Assembly: GCA_003220265.1 (NCBI GenBank)
Contig: QHRW01000106.1
Location: 62,001-126,000 of the forward strand
Reading direction: 5' to 3'
Length of the DNA: 64,000 bases
From: Candidatus Rokuibacteriota bacterium
Lineage (GTDB): Bacteria; Methylomirabilota; Methylomirabilia; Rokubacteriales; CSP1-6
The notes below the pieces were generated by a model, which did no database searches, was not told the origin of the DNA, and saw only the letters and a list, made by a program, of their open reading frames with translations. Shown here in pieces: positions 22,775 through 32,048 of this stretch (position 1 is its first letter; each line of letters starts with the position of its first letter). Position numbers and translations under genes: made by a program.

Positions 22775-23299
22775 CCGGCGGCGAGCGTCCTTCGCACGCA
22801 CCCAATCGACGATCTGGGCGGGCAGCGCCTCGCGCGTGGCGCGGACCACGGTCCACAGCTCGGCGTCGGGCCGTTGCTTCACCTCGGCGATCAGGCCGGC
22901 GCCGCGCTGAGCGACCGTGGCCACCACCGGCGTGGAGCTCTCGAGCAGTGCGCGGATGGCGTCGACGAACGCCGGTGACAGACACTCCATCTTGCCGATC
23001 TCGTCCACGAGCCAGGCGTCCACCGCGGGATCCGGGGCGAGTCCACGCGCGAGCGTGTCCATCACGCCGAGATCGACGCCGTAACGGCCCACGCGCGGCG
23101 GGCCCGGACGATCGACGCGCGCCAGGTCCCACGTCTGCCCGTCGAACGTCACCGCGCGAAAGCCCCGGCGCTCGCCACGCCGGCGCATCTCCTCCGTGTA
23201 GAAGCCGCCCAGGCGCCGGTCGCGCATCCGCTCGGCGGCACGCCGCAGCGCCGTTGTCTTGCCGCTGCCCGGCGGCCCCGTGATCAGCAGGACGCTCAT
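22760..23299 (-). CDS. THEP1-family nucleoside-triphosphatase
   Basis: This 179-residue P-loop protein has the Walker A motif ITGPPGSGKTTALRRA, GGFYTEEMRRRGERRGF and Walker B-like DAWLVDEIGKMECLSP, all marks of the THEP1/NTPase_1 family. Members hydrolyse NTPs slowly; their cell role is not settled. It is divergent from the FAD oxidoreductase with only 17 bp between the start codons, so the promoters must lie inside coding sequence or be shared. Confidence 0.9.
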   Translation of the reverse strand: MSVLLITGPPGSGKTTALRRAAERMRDRRLGGFYTEEMRRRGERRGFRAVTFDGQTWDLARVDRPGPPRVGRYGVDLGVMDTLARGLAPDPAVDAWLVDEIGKMECLSPAFVDAIRALLESSTPVVATVAQRGAGLIAEVKQRPDAELWTVVRATREALPAQIVDWVRAKDARRRSGER

Positions 23300-23316
23300 G
23301 CTATCTTTTCTATCTC

Positions 23317-24480
23317 ATGGCCCTGCCCAGGACGGCGAGCGTGGTCATCATCGGCGGCGGCGTCGTCGGCTGCAGCATCGCCTATCACCTCGCCAGGCGC
23401 GGGCAGCGCGACGTCGTGGTCCTCGAGCGCGAGACGGTCGGCAGCGGCACCACCAGCAAGGCGGCCGGCGGCATCCGCGCGCAGTTCCCTACCGAGACCG
23501 AGGTGCGCTTCTCGCTCGAGGCGATCGGCGTGTTCGAGCGCTTCGAGGAGGAGTTCGGCGTCGACATCGGCTACCGGAAGATCGGCTACCTGTTCCTGGT
23601 CTCGGACGAGGAGGACCTGCGCGGCTTCCGCGAGCGCATGGCGTTGCAGCGCCGGCTCGGGGTGGACGTGCGTGAGATCTCGCCGGCCGAGGCCAAGGCC
23701 ATCGTGCCGGCCCTGCGCGTGGACGATCTCGTCGCGGCCGTGTGGGGCCCGAGCGACGCGATGGCGGGCCCGGCCGAGGTGACGAACGGCTTCGCGCGGC
23801 GCGCACGGGAGCTGGGCGCGAAGATCGCCGAGGGCGTCGACGTGACGGCGATCCCCGTCGAGCACGGGCGCGTCGCGGGCGTGGCGACGACCGACGGCGC
23901 CATCGCCACGCCGCTCGTGATCAACGCCGCCGGCCCGGCCGGCGCCGCCGTCGGGCGGCTGGCGGGCGTGAAGCTGGCCGTGCAGCCGCGCCGCCGCCAC
24001 ATCTTCTATACCGAGCCGTTCCCCGAGATCCCCGGGCCGGTACCGCTCACGACCGATCGCGCCAGCGGATTCTACTTCCGCAAGGAGATGGAGCAGCTCC
24101 TGCTCTCGCCCGGCGACGTCGAGGACATCGGCGAGGATTTCAGCGTGCCGGTCGACCGCGCGCGCATCGACGAGACGGTGGAGAAGGCGCTGCACCGCAT
24201 TCCGATCGTCGAGAAGGCGCGGATCGCCGGCGGCTGGGCGGGCCTGCGGCCGCTGACGCCCGACGACCACGCGATCATCGGGTGGGCGCCCGGCGTGGAA
24301 GGCTTCTTCGTCGCCGTCGGCTTCGGCGGTCACGGCTTCCAGCACTCGCCCGCCACCGGCCGCTACGTCGGCGAGTGGCTGCTCGACGGCAAGCCCTCGC
24401 TCGACCTGTCGCTCTTCGATCCCGGCCGCTTCGCCCGCGGCGCCGCCGTTCACCATGACAAGGGGCCGGACGCCGAATAG
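23317..24480 (+). CDS. FAD-dependent amino-acid/sarcosine-type oxidoreductase
   Basis: This 387-residue flavoprotein of the DAO/GlpD-like superfamily has the Rossmann motif VVIIGGGVVGCSIAYHLAR at the N-terminus, an acidic ribose-binding residue (VVLERETVGSGTTSKAAGGI) and the C-terminal FAD segment GVEGFFVAVGFGGHGFQHSP. It resembles sarcosine/dimethylglycine oxidases and hydrogen-cyanide-synthase-like subunits that oxidise secondary amines or amino acids. No partner subunit is adjacent. The start is the ATG at 23317. Confidence 0.88.
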   Translation: MALPRTASVVIIGGGVVGCSIAYHLARRGQRDVVVLERETVGSGTTSKAAGGIRAQFPTETEVRFSLEAIGVFERFEEEFGVDIGYRKIGYLFLVSDEEDLRGFRERMALQRRLGVDVREISPAEAKAIVPALRVDDLVAAVWGPSDAMAGPAEVTNGFARRARELGAKIAEGVDVTAIPVEHGRVAGVATTDGAIATPLVINAAGPAGAAVGRLAGVKLAVQPRRRHIFYTEPFPEIPGPVPLTTDRASGFYFRKEMEQLLLSPGDVEDIGEDFSVPVDRARIDETVEKALHRIPIVEKARIAGGWAGLRPLTPDDHAIIGWAPGVEGFFVAVGFGGHGFQHSPATGRYVGEWLLDGKPSLDLSLFDPGRFARGAAVHHDKGPDAE

Positions 24481-24966
24481 TGTCTCTTCGGGACTATGTG
24501 CTCTCTCCGTCGCATCCAACCGGACGATTCAAAGCAGTTGTCTTCCGCGCCCTGGGGTATACACGGCGCGGCTGGCGATCGCTCGAGAACGATCTGCGGA
24601 AACAGCATCTATCGAAGAACGCTCGTCCGGGCCGGAAAGACGACCATGGGCAGAGATACGAGATTCGCGCTAGATTACGAGGACCGAACAAACGAACTGG
24701 TATGTTCGGTATATCCGGAGGATTAGCGATGCGGTTCCTGGACTTGGACCCGGTCGTCCTTGATGTTGACATCCCGGAGCACGGTCGTACGGCGGCACTT
24801 CTGACGCTGACGGCATCGCAGCTCCGAAAGCCGAGCCACGACGACCTGATCTGCGTGAACCAGATGGGATCGACACAAGATCTCGGGTCGCGACGGCGTC
24901 GGCCGCGACGACCGTAGAGACGACCTCGGGCCCGACGCAGGCTTGCAGAGCCCATCTCCCTTATCG
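24481..24966. other. Gene-poor stretch with lower GC
   Basis: This stretch is visibly poorer in G+C than its surroundings (AAACGAACTGGTATGTT-type runs). Apart from the small frame at 24729 there is another 26-codon frame, 24646-24726, ending just before it. No homology is recognised. It may be decayed or recently acquired DNA, or may hold the promoter for the enolase-family gene. Confidence 0.5.
24729..24917 (+). CDS. Possible 62-residue protein in low-GC spacer
   Basis: An ATG 6-7 bp after CCGGAGG opens 62 codons: MRFLDLDPVVLDVDIPEHG, then a short mixed stretch, ending in an Arg/Pro-rich tail. The ribosome site is good, but the codon use is not like that of the neighbours and no family is recognised. 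It may be a small real gene or chance. Confidence 0.3.
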   Translation: MRFLDLDPVVLDVDIPEHGRTAALLTLTASQLRKPSHDDLICVNQMGSTQDLGSRRRRPRRP

Positions 24967-26076
24967 TTGATCATCGGCGACGTCCGGCTGATCCTCGCCG
25001 ACATTCCCGTTCGCCGTCCGCACACGATGTCGTTCACCACCCTGGAGGCGGTGAACTTCGTCTTCGTGCGGATCGAGACGCGCGACGGGCTCGTGGGCTG
25101 GGGCGAGGCCGCGTGCCTCGGCGGCCCCACGTGGAGTGAGGAATCGGCGGAGTCCATCGTGGCCACGCTCGAGCGCTACGTGCTGCCGTGGCTGCGCGGG
25201 CGCGACGCGCGCGAGCTGGAGTCGCTCCGGCTGGAGATGGCGAAGCGCGTGCAGGGCAATCCGTTCGCGCGCGCCGCCGTCGAGATGGCGCTGTGGGATC
25301 TCAACGGCCGCGCGCTCGGCGTGCCGGTGCACCGCCTGCTGGGCGGGCGTGTGCGCGACCGCGTGCCGCTGTCGTGGTCGCTGGCCGTGGCGAACGGCGA
25401 CGCCGAGGTCGCCGAGGCTCGCGAGAAGGTCGCGAAGGGCCATCGCATCTTCAAGATCAAGACGGCGGCCCACCCGGTCGCGGAAGACGTCGCGCGCGTG
25501 AAGGCGATCCGCGAGGCGCTCGGCCCCGACGTGCGTTTGCGCGTGGACGCCAACCAGGGGTGGGACCGTCCCACCGCGCTGCGGGCAATCCGCGCGATGG
25601 AGCCGTACGACCTCGACTTCGTCGAGCAGCCCGTGCCGCGCTGGGATCTCGACGGCCTCGCCGAGATCGCGCGCACCGTGAGCGTGCCGATCATGGCCGA
25701 CGAGTCGTGCGGCTCGCCGCAGGACGCGCTGGCCATCGCGCGGCGGGGCGGCGTGGCGATCCTGGCCCTCAAGCTCACCAAGTCGGCGGGGCTCGCCAAC
25801 ACGATGGCCATCGCGCGCATCGCCGAGGCCGCGGGTCTCGGCTGCTACGTCGGCTGCATGATCGAGACCTCGCTCGGCACCGCCGCCTATCTGCAGGCCG
25901 CGCTGGCGGCGGCGCCCGTCACCTGGGGCTGCGAACTGTTCGGCCCCCTGCTGCTGCGCGGCGACGTCGTCCGCGAGCCCGTCCACTACGCCGACGGCTG
26001 CATCCTCGCGCTGGACGCCCCCGGCCTCGGCGTGGACGTCGACGAGCTCGCCCTGAAGGAATGGATCCGCCACTAG
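24967..26076 (+). CDS. Enolase-superfamily (mandelate racemase/muconate lactonizing) enzyme
   Basis: This enzyme (369 aa from the TTG at 24967) has the MLE/MR fold: an N-terminal cap (DIPVRRPHTMSFTTLEAVNF), the catalytic K-x-K in FKIKTAAHP, metal ligands in RVDANQGW, FVEQPV and ADESCGSP, and the opposite Lys in ALKLTKSAG. This Lys/Lys arrangement fits the muconate cycloisomerase/dipeptide epimerase subgroup. An in-frame TTG at 24943 is also possible, but the family usually begins at the beta-strand of IIGDVRL. A TAXI-TRAP transporter follows downstream. Confidence 0.88.
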   Translation: MIIGDVRLILADIPVRRPHTMSFTTLEAVNFVFVRIETRDGLVGWGEAACLGGPTWSEESAESIVATLERYVLPWLRGRDARELESLRLEMAKRVQGNPFARAAVEMALWDLNGRALGVPVHRLLGGRVRDRVPLSWSLAVANGDAEVAEAREKVAKGHRIFKIKTAAHPVAEDVARVKAIREALGPDVRLRVDANQGWDRPTALRAIRAMEPYDLDFVEQPVPRWDLDGLAEIARTVSVPIMADESCGSPQDALAIARRGGVAILALKLTKSAGLANTMAIARIAEAAGLGCYVGCMIETSLGTAAYLQAALAAAPVTWGCELFGPLLLRGDVVREPVHYADGCILALDAPGLGVDVDELALKEWIRH

Positions 26077-26158
26077 AACTGAGAAGCCGTTTGCCGAACG
26101 GGTACGTGCCGTCAACGCGAATCCGGACGGTGTATGCAGCAAACGCGAATCCGGAGGG

Positions 26159-26188
26159 GAAGGGGGAACCCTGCTAGGGTTCCCCTTC
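26159..26188 (+). terminator. Hairpin upstream of TAXI gene
   Basis: GAAGGGG(G)AACCCT pairs with AGGGTTCCCCTTC over 13 bp with one bulged G and a GCT loop. It lies 83 bp after the enolase-family stop and 18 bp before the TAXI start codon, so it could end the upstream message or attenuate the next one. Confidence 0.55.
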
Positions 26189-26205
26189 AAACAGGAGGAG
26201 ACTTC

Positions 26206-27189
26206 ATGCGACGCGTATCGATGCTGTTGCTCGTCCTCGCGGTTGCTTTCGTCGGGAGCCTGCCGGGCGAGGCCCAGCAGGGCAAGAACATCACGTGGAC
26301 GGCCGGCCAGGTCGGCGGCGGCTGGTACTCGCAGGCCGGCGGCTTCGTCGAGCTCATCAAGAGCAAGGACCCGTCGTTCAACATCAAGGTCATCCCGGGC
26401 GCCGGCATCCAGAACATGACCAAGCTGCAGCAGGGCGAGACCGAGATCGCCTGGGGCCTGCCGCCCTTCATCATGGCCTCCTACCAGGGCCAGGATCCGT
26501 ACAAGGACAAGCACTCCGACATGCGGCTGGTGATGAACGGGCTCGGCTTCGTGCACATCCAGTGGTGCGTGCCGGCCGACTCCGAATGGAAGTCCATCCG
26601 CCAGATCTTCGAGTCGAAGAAGCCCATCACGATCGGCACCACGCCCCCGGGCGGCTCCGACGAGTGGGTGATGCGCAAGGTCTTCGAGTTCTACAAGACG
26701 ACCTACGCCGACGTGCGCAGCCGTGGCGGCAAGGTCATCCTCGTCTCCTACACCGACCTCGCCAACCAGTACCGCGACCGCAACATGGACATCCTGTTCG
26801 CCAACCTGGCGGTGCCGGGCGCGGCGATCCAGGAAGCCTCACTCGGGCGCAAGATGCGCATCCTGCCGATGGACGACGACCTCATCAAGTTCATGGAGGG
26901 CGTCGGCCTCACGCGCGGAGTCATTCCCAAGGGCTCCTACAAGGACGTCGTGAACAACGACGTGGACATCCCGACCATCGCCATGGCCAACACGATCGTG
27001 GCCAACGCCAAGGTGCCCGCCGACGTCGTGCACGACTTCACCAAGGTGCTCGTGTCCAACGTGGATGGCGTGCGCAAGGTGCACCCGGCCTTCAAGGACT
27101 TCGATCCCAAGGACGCGCCGAAGCTGTCGAGCCTGCCGCTGCACCCGGGCGCGGAGCGCGCCTATCGCGAGGCGGGCCTGCTGAAGTAG
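26206..27189 (+). CDS. TAXI-type TRAP transporter binding protein
   Basis: This 327-residue secreted protein has a signal peptide (MLLLVLAVAFVGSLPGEAQ). The body shows TAXI-family text: TWTAGQVGGGWYSQAGGFVE, VIPGAGIQNMTKLQQGETEI, and TIGTTPPGGSDEWVMRKV. AGGAGGAG upstream supports the ATG at 26206. It delivers a carboxylate-type ligand to the fused permease encoded 16 bp downstream. Confidence 0.93.
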   Translation: MRRVSMLLLVLAVAFVGSLPGEAQQGKNITWTAGQVGGGWYSQAGGFVELIKSKDPSFNIKVIPGAGIQNMTKLQQGETEIAWGLPPFIMASYQGQDPYKDKHSDMRLVMNGLGFVHIQWCVPADSEWKSIRQIFESKKPITIGTTPPGGSDEWVMRKVFEFYKTTYADVRSRGGKVILVSYTDLANQYRDRNMDILFANLAVPGAAIQEASLGRKMRILPMDDDLIKFMEGVGLTRGVIPKGSYKDVVNNDVDIPTIAMANTIVANAKVPADVVHDFTKVLVSNVDGVRKVHPAFKDFDPKDAPKLSSLPLHPGAERAYREAGLLK

Positions 27190-27205
27190 CGGCGCGGACG
27201 GCGTC

Positions 27206-29131
27206 GTGCGCAAGCTCGACGGCTGGGTGGGCTGGGCGGTGGGCGGCTGGTCGGCCGCGGCCGCCCTCTTCCACATCTGGACGGCCTACGCCGGCGTCTG
27301 GGAGCCGCGCGAGATGCGCGGCGTGCACCTGCTGTTCCTCATCCCGCTCGCGTTCCTGCTCTTCCCGGGCTCCGAGAAGAAGCCGAGCCCGCGCATCACC
27401 CGGCTCGACCTCGCGTGGGCCGTCGCCTCGTTCCTGGCGTGCGCGTGGGTCATCGCCCACGCGCACGAGCTGACGGAGCGCTGGGAGGGCGTGCACCCCG
27501 TCACGCTCACGATGACGATCGTCGGCACCGTCCTCGTGGTGACGGTGCTGGAGGCTGCGCGCCGCTCGGTGGGCTTCTGGTTCTTCGTCACCACGCTGCT
27601 CTTCATGGCGTACCTGGTGGCCTCGCCGTGGCTGCCGGGATTCCTGCGCTCGCCGCGCGCGTACTCCTACCGGCAGCTCGTCGAGATGTTCGCCTTCTAC
27701 GCCGACGAGGGCGTGATGGGCTCGCTCACCGGCATCTCGTCGAACATCCTGATGATCTTCATCCTGTTCGCCTCCTTCATGCTCCACTCGGGCGTCGGCC
27801 AGTTCTTCATGGACATCTCGATCGCGCTGGCCGGGCGCTTCCGTGGTGGTCCCGCCAAGGTGGCGGTCGTCTCCTCGGGGCTCTACGGCACCATCAGCGG
27901 CTCGTCGGTGGCGGACTGCTACGCGACGGGCACGTTCACGATTCCCCTGATGAAGCGGATCGGGTACCGGGCGGAGATCGCCGGCGCCATCGAGGCGTGC
28001 GCGTCGTGCGGCGGGCCGCTGATGCCGCCGATCATGGGCGCCGGCGCGTTCATCATGGCGGAGCTGACGGGCATCCCCTACTCCAAGATCATCGTCGCCG
28101 CCGCGCTGCCGGCGGTCCTCTACTACGCCGGCATCATGGCCACCGTGCACTGGGAAGCGCTGAAGCACGGCATCGGCACGATGAAGGCCGAGATGCCGTC
28201 GGCGGGCTCGCTGCTGCGGCGCGCGCTGCTCTTCACGCCGTTCTTCACGATCGTCTACTTCCTGCACGCGGGCTACTCGCCGTCGAAGGCCGCGCTCTAC
28301 AGCATGTTCACCGCGATCGCCGTCTCCTGGGTGGCCGGCGACTCGCCGATGACGCCGCGGAAGATCTTCGCGACGTTCGGCGAGGCCATGCGCTCGGGCG
28401 TGATCATCGCCTCCGTGCTGGCCGCCTCCGGGCTCATCGTGGCCGCCATGAGCCGCACGGGGTTCGCGCTGGCGTTCTCGAGCGCGATCATCAACCTGTC
28501 GGGCGGCTACGTGATCGTCGCGCTGTTCCTGGTCTTCGTCGTCATCTCCGTGCTGGGCACCGGCATCCCGACCACGCCGGCCTACATCCTGGCCGTGACC
28601 GTGGGCGGAGCCTCGCTCACCAACATGGGCATCGACCTGCTGGCCGCGCACCTGTTCGTGTTCTATTACGCCGTGCTCGCCGACGTGACGCCGCCGGTCG
28701 CCGTCACCGCGGTGGCGGGCGCCCAGATCGCCGGCGCCAATCCGATGACCACCGGCTGGCACGCCACCCGATTCGGCATCGGCGGCTTCCTGGCGCCCTT
28801 CCTGTTCGCCTTCCAGCCGCCCTTGCTGTGGAAGGGCACGTACGTGGAGATCGTCGTCGCGTTCGTCTCCGCACTGGTGGGCATCGCGGCGCTCTCGGCG
28901 GCGGTGGCCGGGCACATGTTCGGCCCGCTCACGTGGCCGCGCACGATCTTCCTGGTCCTGGTGTCGCTGGCGGCGATCGGTCCTTACCTGAGCGTGTCGC
29001 TGGCGAGCAGCGTCGTGCTCATCGCCTACATGGTGTGGGACGCCCGCACCGCACAAAAGGCCGTCGGTCCCACCCTCGTCGTCACCGAACGCCCCATCGT
29101 GGCGGAGACCGAAGCCCCTCCCTTGACGTGA
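27206..29131 (+). CDS. TRAP transporter fused permease (DctQM-type)
   Basis: This 641-residue polytopic membrane protein has the small four-helix DctQ-like part at the N-terminus (about residues 1-130) and the large DctM-like part after it, with signatures GTISGSSVADCYATGTFTIP, CGGPLMPPIMGAGAFIMAE and GIPTTPAYILAVTVGG. It uses an ion gradient rather than ATP. It follows the TAXI protein and forms a complete importer, perhaps for the product or substrate of the upstream enolase-family enzyme. Confidence 0.94.
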   Translation: MRKLDGWVGWAVGGWSAAAALFHIWTAYAGVWEPREMRGVHLLFLIPLAFLLFPGSEKKPSPRITRLDLAWAVASFLACAWVIAHAHELTERWEGVHPVTLTMTIVGTVLVVTVLEAARRSVGFWFFVTTLLFMAYLVASPWLPGFLRSPRAYSYRQLVEMFAFYADEGVMGSLTGISSNILMIFILFASFMLHSGVGQFFMDISIALAGRFRGGPAKVAVVSSGLYGTISGSSVADCYATGTFTIPLMKRIGYRAEIAGAIEACASCGGPLMPPIMGAGAFIMAELTGIPYSKIIVAAALPAVLYYAGIMATVHWEALKHGIGTMKAEMPSAGSLLRRALLFTPFFTIVYFLHAGYSPSKAALYSMFTAIAVSWVAGDSPMTPRKIFATFGEAMRSGVIIASVLAASGLIVAAMSRTGFALAFSSAIINLSGGYVIVALFLVFVVISVLGTGIPTTPAYILAVTVGGASLTNMGIDLLAAHLFVFYYAVLADVTPPVAVTAVAGAQIAGANPMTTGWHATRFGIGGFLAPFLFAFQPPLLWKGTYVEIVVAFVSALVGIAALSAAVAGHMFGPLTWPRTIFLVLVSLAAIGPYLSVSLASSVVLIAYMVWDARTAQKAVGPTLVVTERPIVAETEAPPLT

Positions 29132-29141
29132 AAGAGGCGCG

Positions 29142-29201
29142 TCACGGCTCCGCCGGGACACTCCGAACGTCGGGGGGGTTGGGGGCCATGTCGGGGCCTC
29201 C
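29142..29201 (-). repeat. Dispersed repeat copy, minus orientation
   Basis: On the minus strand this copy reads GGAGGCCCC-GACAT-GGCCCCC, then a C7 tract, CGACGTTCGGAG and a CGGCGGAGCCG palindrome, in the same order as the other copies. It starts 10 bp after the TRAP permease stop and overlaps the 3' end of the frameshifted gene 29142-29547. Confidence 0.8.
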
Positions 29202-29547
29202 AATCAGATGGACCCTAATGCGGACGGGGAAGGTGCCGTCGGCGACGAAGTGCCAGGCTCGGGGGCGGAAGCGCGGGGCTTGCACGTGCACGGCGTGCGG
29301 ACCGAGCGAGATCCGAAGCGCGCGGGCCACGAGGTCACCCGCAGTGGCAAGCGATCCCCGTCCCGCGATATGCCTCTCCCGCGCCGGCAAAGCCCAGCGC
29401 AACCGCGCCGAACACGCCCCCGGCGACCGCCGCGTCGCTGCCCGAGAACGAGCCGCGGAAGAAGAAACCCGCCGGCCCACCCGCAGAGGCCGCGCCCGGC
29501 AGACCGAACGCCATGAGCATCACCACGACGATCGCGCGGTGTCGCAT
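29142..29547 (-). pseudogene. Frameshifted small secreted protein
   Basis: From the ATG at 29547 a signal peptide (AIVVVMLMAFGLPGAASAGG) and about 60 residues are coded, then the frame stops at 29335. If one G is removed from the GGGG run at 29356-29359 (minus strand), the frame continues as SLATAGDLVARALRISLGPH, then RAWHFVADGTFPVRIRVHL, with strong GC-ending codons, for about 135 residues in total. The last 19 codons fall inside the repeat and end at 29142. The sequence fits a frameshift mutation or a single-base assembly error. The function is unknown. It lies just after the DUF169 gene. Confidence 0.55.
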
Positions 29548-29549
29548 CG

Positions 29550-30260
29550 CTACTCGGTGGCCAGCGTCTGGCGGCGGCTGCGGTGGTAATCGGCCAGCGC
29601 GTCGTTGGCGGCCACGATCGTGTCCAGCGCATCCACCACCTGCGCGACGTCGCGCCCGGGGATGACGACGTAGAGCTCGTCGTCGCCGACATCGGTGTAC
29701 ACGCGGTTGCCGATGCAGGCGGTGCTCGCCGTGGTGCCCCCGCCGAGCGCGGCGGGCAATGCCATGCACGTGGGCCGTCCGAGCATCGAGGGCTGCACGG
29801 CCACGCCGGCCCGGCGCGTCGCCTCGAGCAGCAGCATCACGCGGCCCGGCCGGCCCGCGACGATCACCACGTCGGGGGCGACCGGTGTCTCGCCCAGCGG
29901 CGCGTACACCACCACGCCCGGCGCGTGGGGCAGGACCGGGATCGACGGCACCTCGTCCATGCGCAGATAGCCGAGCTTCGTCATCAGCCCGAGCGTCTGG
30001 GGCAGCTCATCCGCCCGCTCCGGCGGCAACGTGAGGCCATGCGTATAGCTGCCGATCGGACAGTTGTGGTGGTCGGCGGGCACCGTGTAGAAGACGCGGC
30101 CGTCGCCGGCCAGCCGCCAGAAGCTGCATCCCGACGGCTGCGTGCCCGGCAAGCGCGCCACGCCGGCCGGTGCCGTGTCGCGAAACGCGACCGCGACCGG
30201 CCGTCGCGTGATTCCCAGCCGAGCCGTCAACCGTCGCTCACTCTCCGACCATGCTGTCAT
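29550..30260 (-). CDS. DUF169 family protein
   Basis: This 236-residue protein matches the DUF169 pattern: RRPVAVAFRDTAPAGV near the N-terminus, the conserved CSFWRLA and HHNCPIGSYTHG with Cys/His residues that could bind metal or a cofactor, then VVIVAGRPGRVMLLLEA and STACIGNRVYT. Its biochemical role is not established. GGAGG upstream supports the ATG at 30260. It is divergent from the MBL hydrolase. Confidence 0.85.
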   Translation of the reverse strand: MTAWSESERRLTARLGITRRPVAVAFRDTAPAGVARLPGTQPSGCSFWRLAGDGRVFYTVPADHHNCPIGSYTHGLTLPPERADELPQTLGLMTKLGYLRMDEVPSIPVLPHAPGVVVYAPLGETPVAPDVVIVAGRPGRVMLLLEATRRAGVAVQPSMLGRPTCMALPAALGGGTTASTACIGNRVYTDVGDDELYVVIPGRDVAQVVDALDTIVAANDALADYHRSRRQTLATE

Positions 30261-30348
30261 GCCCAGCCTCCGCTCTCCACGTGCCGTGGCGGCGCACGGG
30301 CCGATGGTACACTGCGGCCGCGCAGCGCACCCGTGCAAGGAGGGCCGC

Positions 30349-31242
30349 ATGCCTCGACGCTTCATTCTCGGCCTGTCGCTCGTGCTCGCGCTCGGGGGCG
30401 CCGCGCCGGCGGCCGCCCAGACGCCGCCCGGCGCCCCAGCGCCGCCGCTCTTCGCGACGACGAAGATCACCGACACCGTCTATCTGTTCCGCTACGGCGG
30501 CCACCAGGCGATCTTCGTCGTGACGCCGGCCGGCGTGATCGCCACCGACCCCATCGGCTATCTCAGGCCCCAGGCGGTGACGACGTATCTCGACGAGATC
30601 CGCAAGATCACGCCCGCGCCCGTCAAGTACGTCGTGTACAGCCACCATCACTACGACCACATCGCGGGCGGCAAGCCGTTCAAGGACCAGGGCGCCGTCT
30701 TCATCGCCCACCGTAACGCGCGCCTGCACCTGGAGCAGCTCAAGAATCCCGACGTGGTCATGCCCGACGAAGTCGTGGATAGCTCGCGCGTGCTCGAGCT
30801 GGGGGGCGTGAAGCTGGAGCTGCACTACGTCGGCCGCAACCACTCCGACAACTCGCTGGTGATGTTGCTGCCCAGCGACAAGCTGCTCGTCACCGTGGAC
30901 TTCATCCCCATCCAGACCGTGCAGTTCCGCGACATGCCGGACGGCTTTCTCCCCGACTGGTTCGACTCGCTCGATCGCGTGCTGGCGCTGGACTGGGACC
31001 GCATGATCCCCGGTCACCCGTACGCGGGCGGCCGCCTCGGCACCAAGGACGACGTGCGCGAGCTCAAGCAGTACATGACCGAGCTCTCCGACACCGTGCG
31101 CGCCGCCGCCAACCAGGGCAAGTGCTTCGATGCCGCGATGAAGGAGATCAAGCTCCCGAAGTACGAGAAGTGGGGCAACTACGATCAGTACCTGCCCGGC
31201 AACATCGAGCGCTTCTGCGAGTACTGGGGGCGCGGCTACTAG
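30349..31242 (+). CDS. Secreted metallo-beta-lactamase-fold hydrolase
   Basis: This 297-residue protein has a signal peptide (FILGLSLVLALGGAAPAAAQ) and the MBL metal site SHHHYDHIAGG (HxHxDH), with further metal ligands in GRNHSDNSLV and IPGHPYAGG. The ending (KEIKLPKYEKWGNYDQYL) is shared with periplasmic MBL proteins of unknown substrate rather than with antibiotic-degrading lactamases. AGGAGGG upstream supports the ATG at 30349. It ends 6 bp from a convergent secreted-protein gene. Confidence 0.88.
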   Translation: MPRRFILGLSLVLALGGAAPAAAQTPPGAPAPPLFATTKITDTVYLFRYGGHQAIFVVTPAGVIATDPIGYLRPQAVTTYLDEIRKITPAPVKYVVYSHHHYDHIAGGKPFKDQGAVFIAHRNARLHLEQLKNPDVVMPDEVVDSSRVLELGGVKLELHYVGRNHSDNSLVMLLPSDKLLVTVDFIPIQTVQFRDMPDGFLPDWFDSLDRVLALDWDRMIPGHPYAGGRLGTKDDVRELKQYMTELSDTVRAAANQGKCFDAAMKEIKLPKYEKWGNYDQYLPGNIERFCEYWGRGY

Positions 31243-31248
31243 GACGGC

Positions 31249-31728
31249 TCACGGCGTACAGAGCGTGCCCAGGTAGTCGCCGATGGTGGTGCCTTCGGTC
31301 GCGCTGAACTCTCCGCGCAGTCGGATCTGTCCGGTGGCGCCGCTGGTGCCGCCGGTGCCGCCATCGAACGTGATCAGCGACGCGAATCCTCCCTGACCGG
31401 GCGGCAGATCGATGCTGCCAGTGTCGGTGCCGAAGAGCACGTCGCCGCTCTTCAGGAGGATCGTGCTCCGCCCGGTGAAGAAGAAGATCGTGGGCACGCC
31501 GCCCGGCAGCGATGAGACCATCGTCGTCATCACGAAGTCATACATCCCCTGGATGCCGCCCCACACGCGACCGGCCGTACAGATCGGCGACGGCCCCGGA
31601 GGGCACGGCACCACGCTCGCCTCGAAGTGGCCTACGACGGGCTTGCAGCCCTGATCGGCACGCACGGGAACGACGCTCGCGGCGAGCACGATAACGCACG
31701 CGGTCAGCAGCGGGAGCGCTCGAGTCAT
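31249..31728 (-). CDS. Secreted beta-rich protein of unknown function
   Basis: This 159-residue protein has a signal peptide (LLTACVIVLAASVVPVRADQ) and four Cys residues that could form disulfides. Many short strands are suggested (GGVPTIFFFTGRSTILLKSG, then FASLITFDGGTGGTSGATG). Patterns of this kind occur in secreted single-domain beta-barrels, but I cannot name the family. GGAGG upstream supports the ATG at 31728. Confidence 0.7.
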   Translation of the reverse strand: MTRALPLLTACVIVLAASVVPVRADQGCKPVVGHFEASVVPCPPGPSPICTAGRVWGGIQGMYDFVMTTMVSSLPGGVPTIFFFTGRSTILLKSGDVLFGTDTGSIDLPPGQGGFASLITFDGGTGGTSGATGQIRLRGEFSATEGTTIGDYLGTLCTP

Positions 31729-32048
31729 ACGGCCTCCAATCCTGTTCGGGGAACCGCTGGACAGTCGCGACGGCGGCCGGATTATAGGGAAGCCACGCCA
31801 CGGCCGCACGACCTGTTTTCGACGATTTGGCACAGGACAGGTTTCCTCCTCGGAGATCCGTCGCGCGTTGCCCGAGGAAATCGTCCGCTATCGAGAGCGT
31901 TTGGGCATCACCGCTCTGATCGCGCGCGTGCAATGGCCAGGAATGGACCAGGCCGCCGCGCTGACCTGACGTTGACTCGGCCCCGTCGAAAATCGTAGGG
32001 TGGTCGAGCTTCCCTGGGTCCGACTCGCCTCACCTAAAGGAGACTGAG
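31729..32048. other. Gene-free stretch upstream of PilZ gene
   Basis: I see no convincing gene, repeat or riboswitch here. The stretch holds the start regions of the secreted protein (minus strand) and the PilZ gene (plus strand, AAAGGAG at 32036). Confidence 0.5.
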
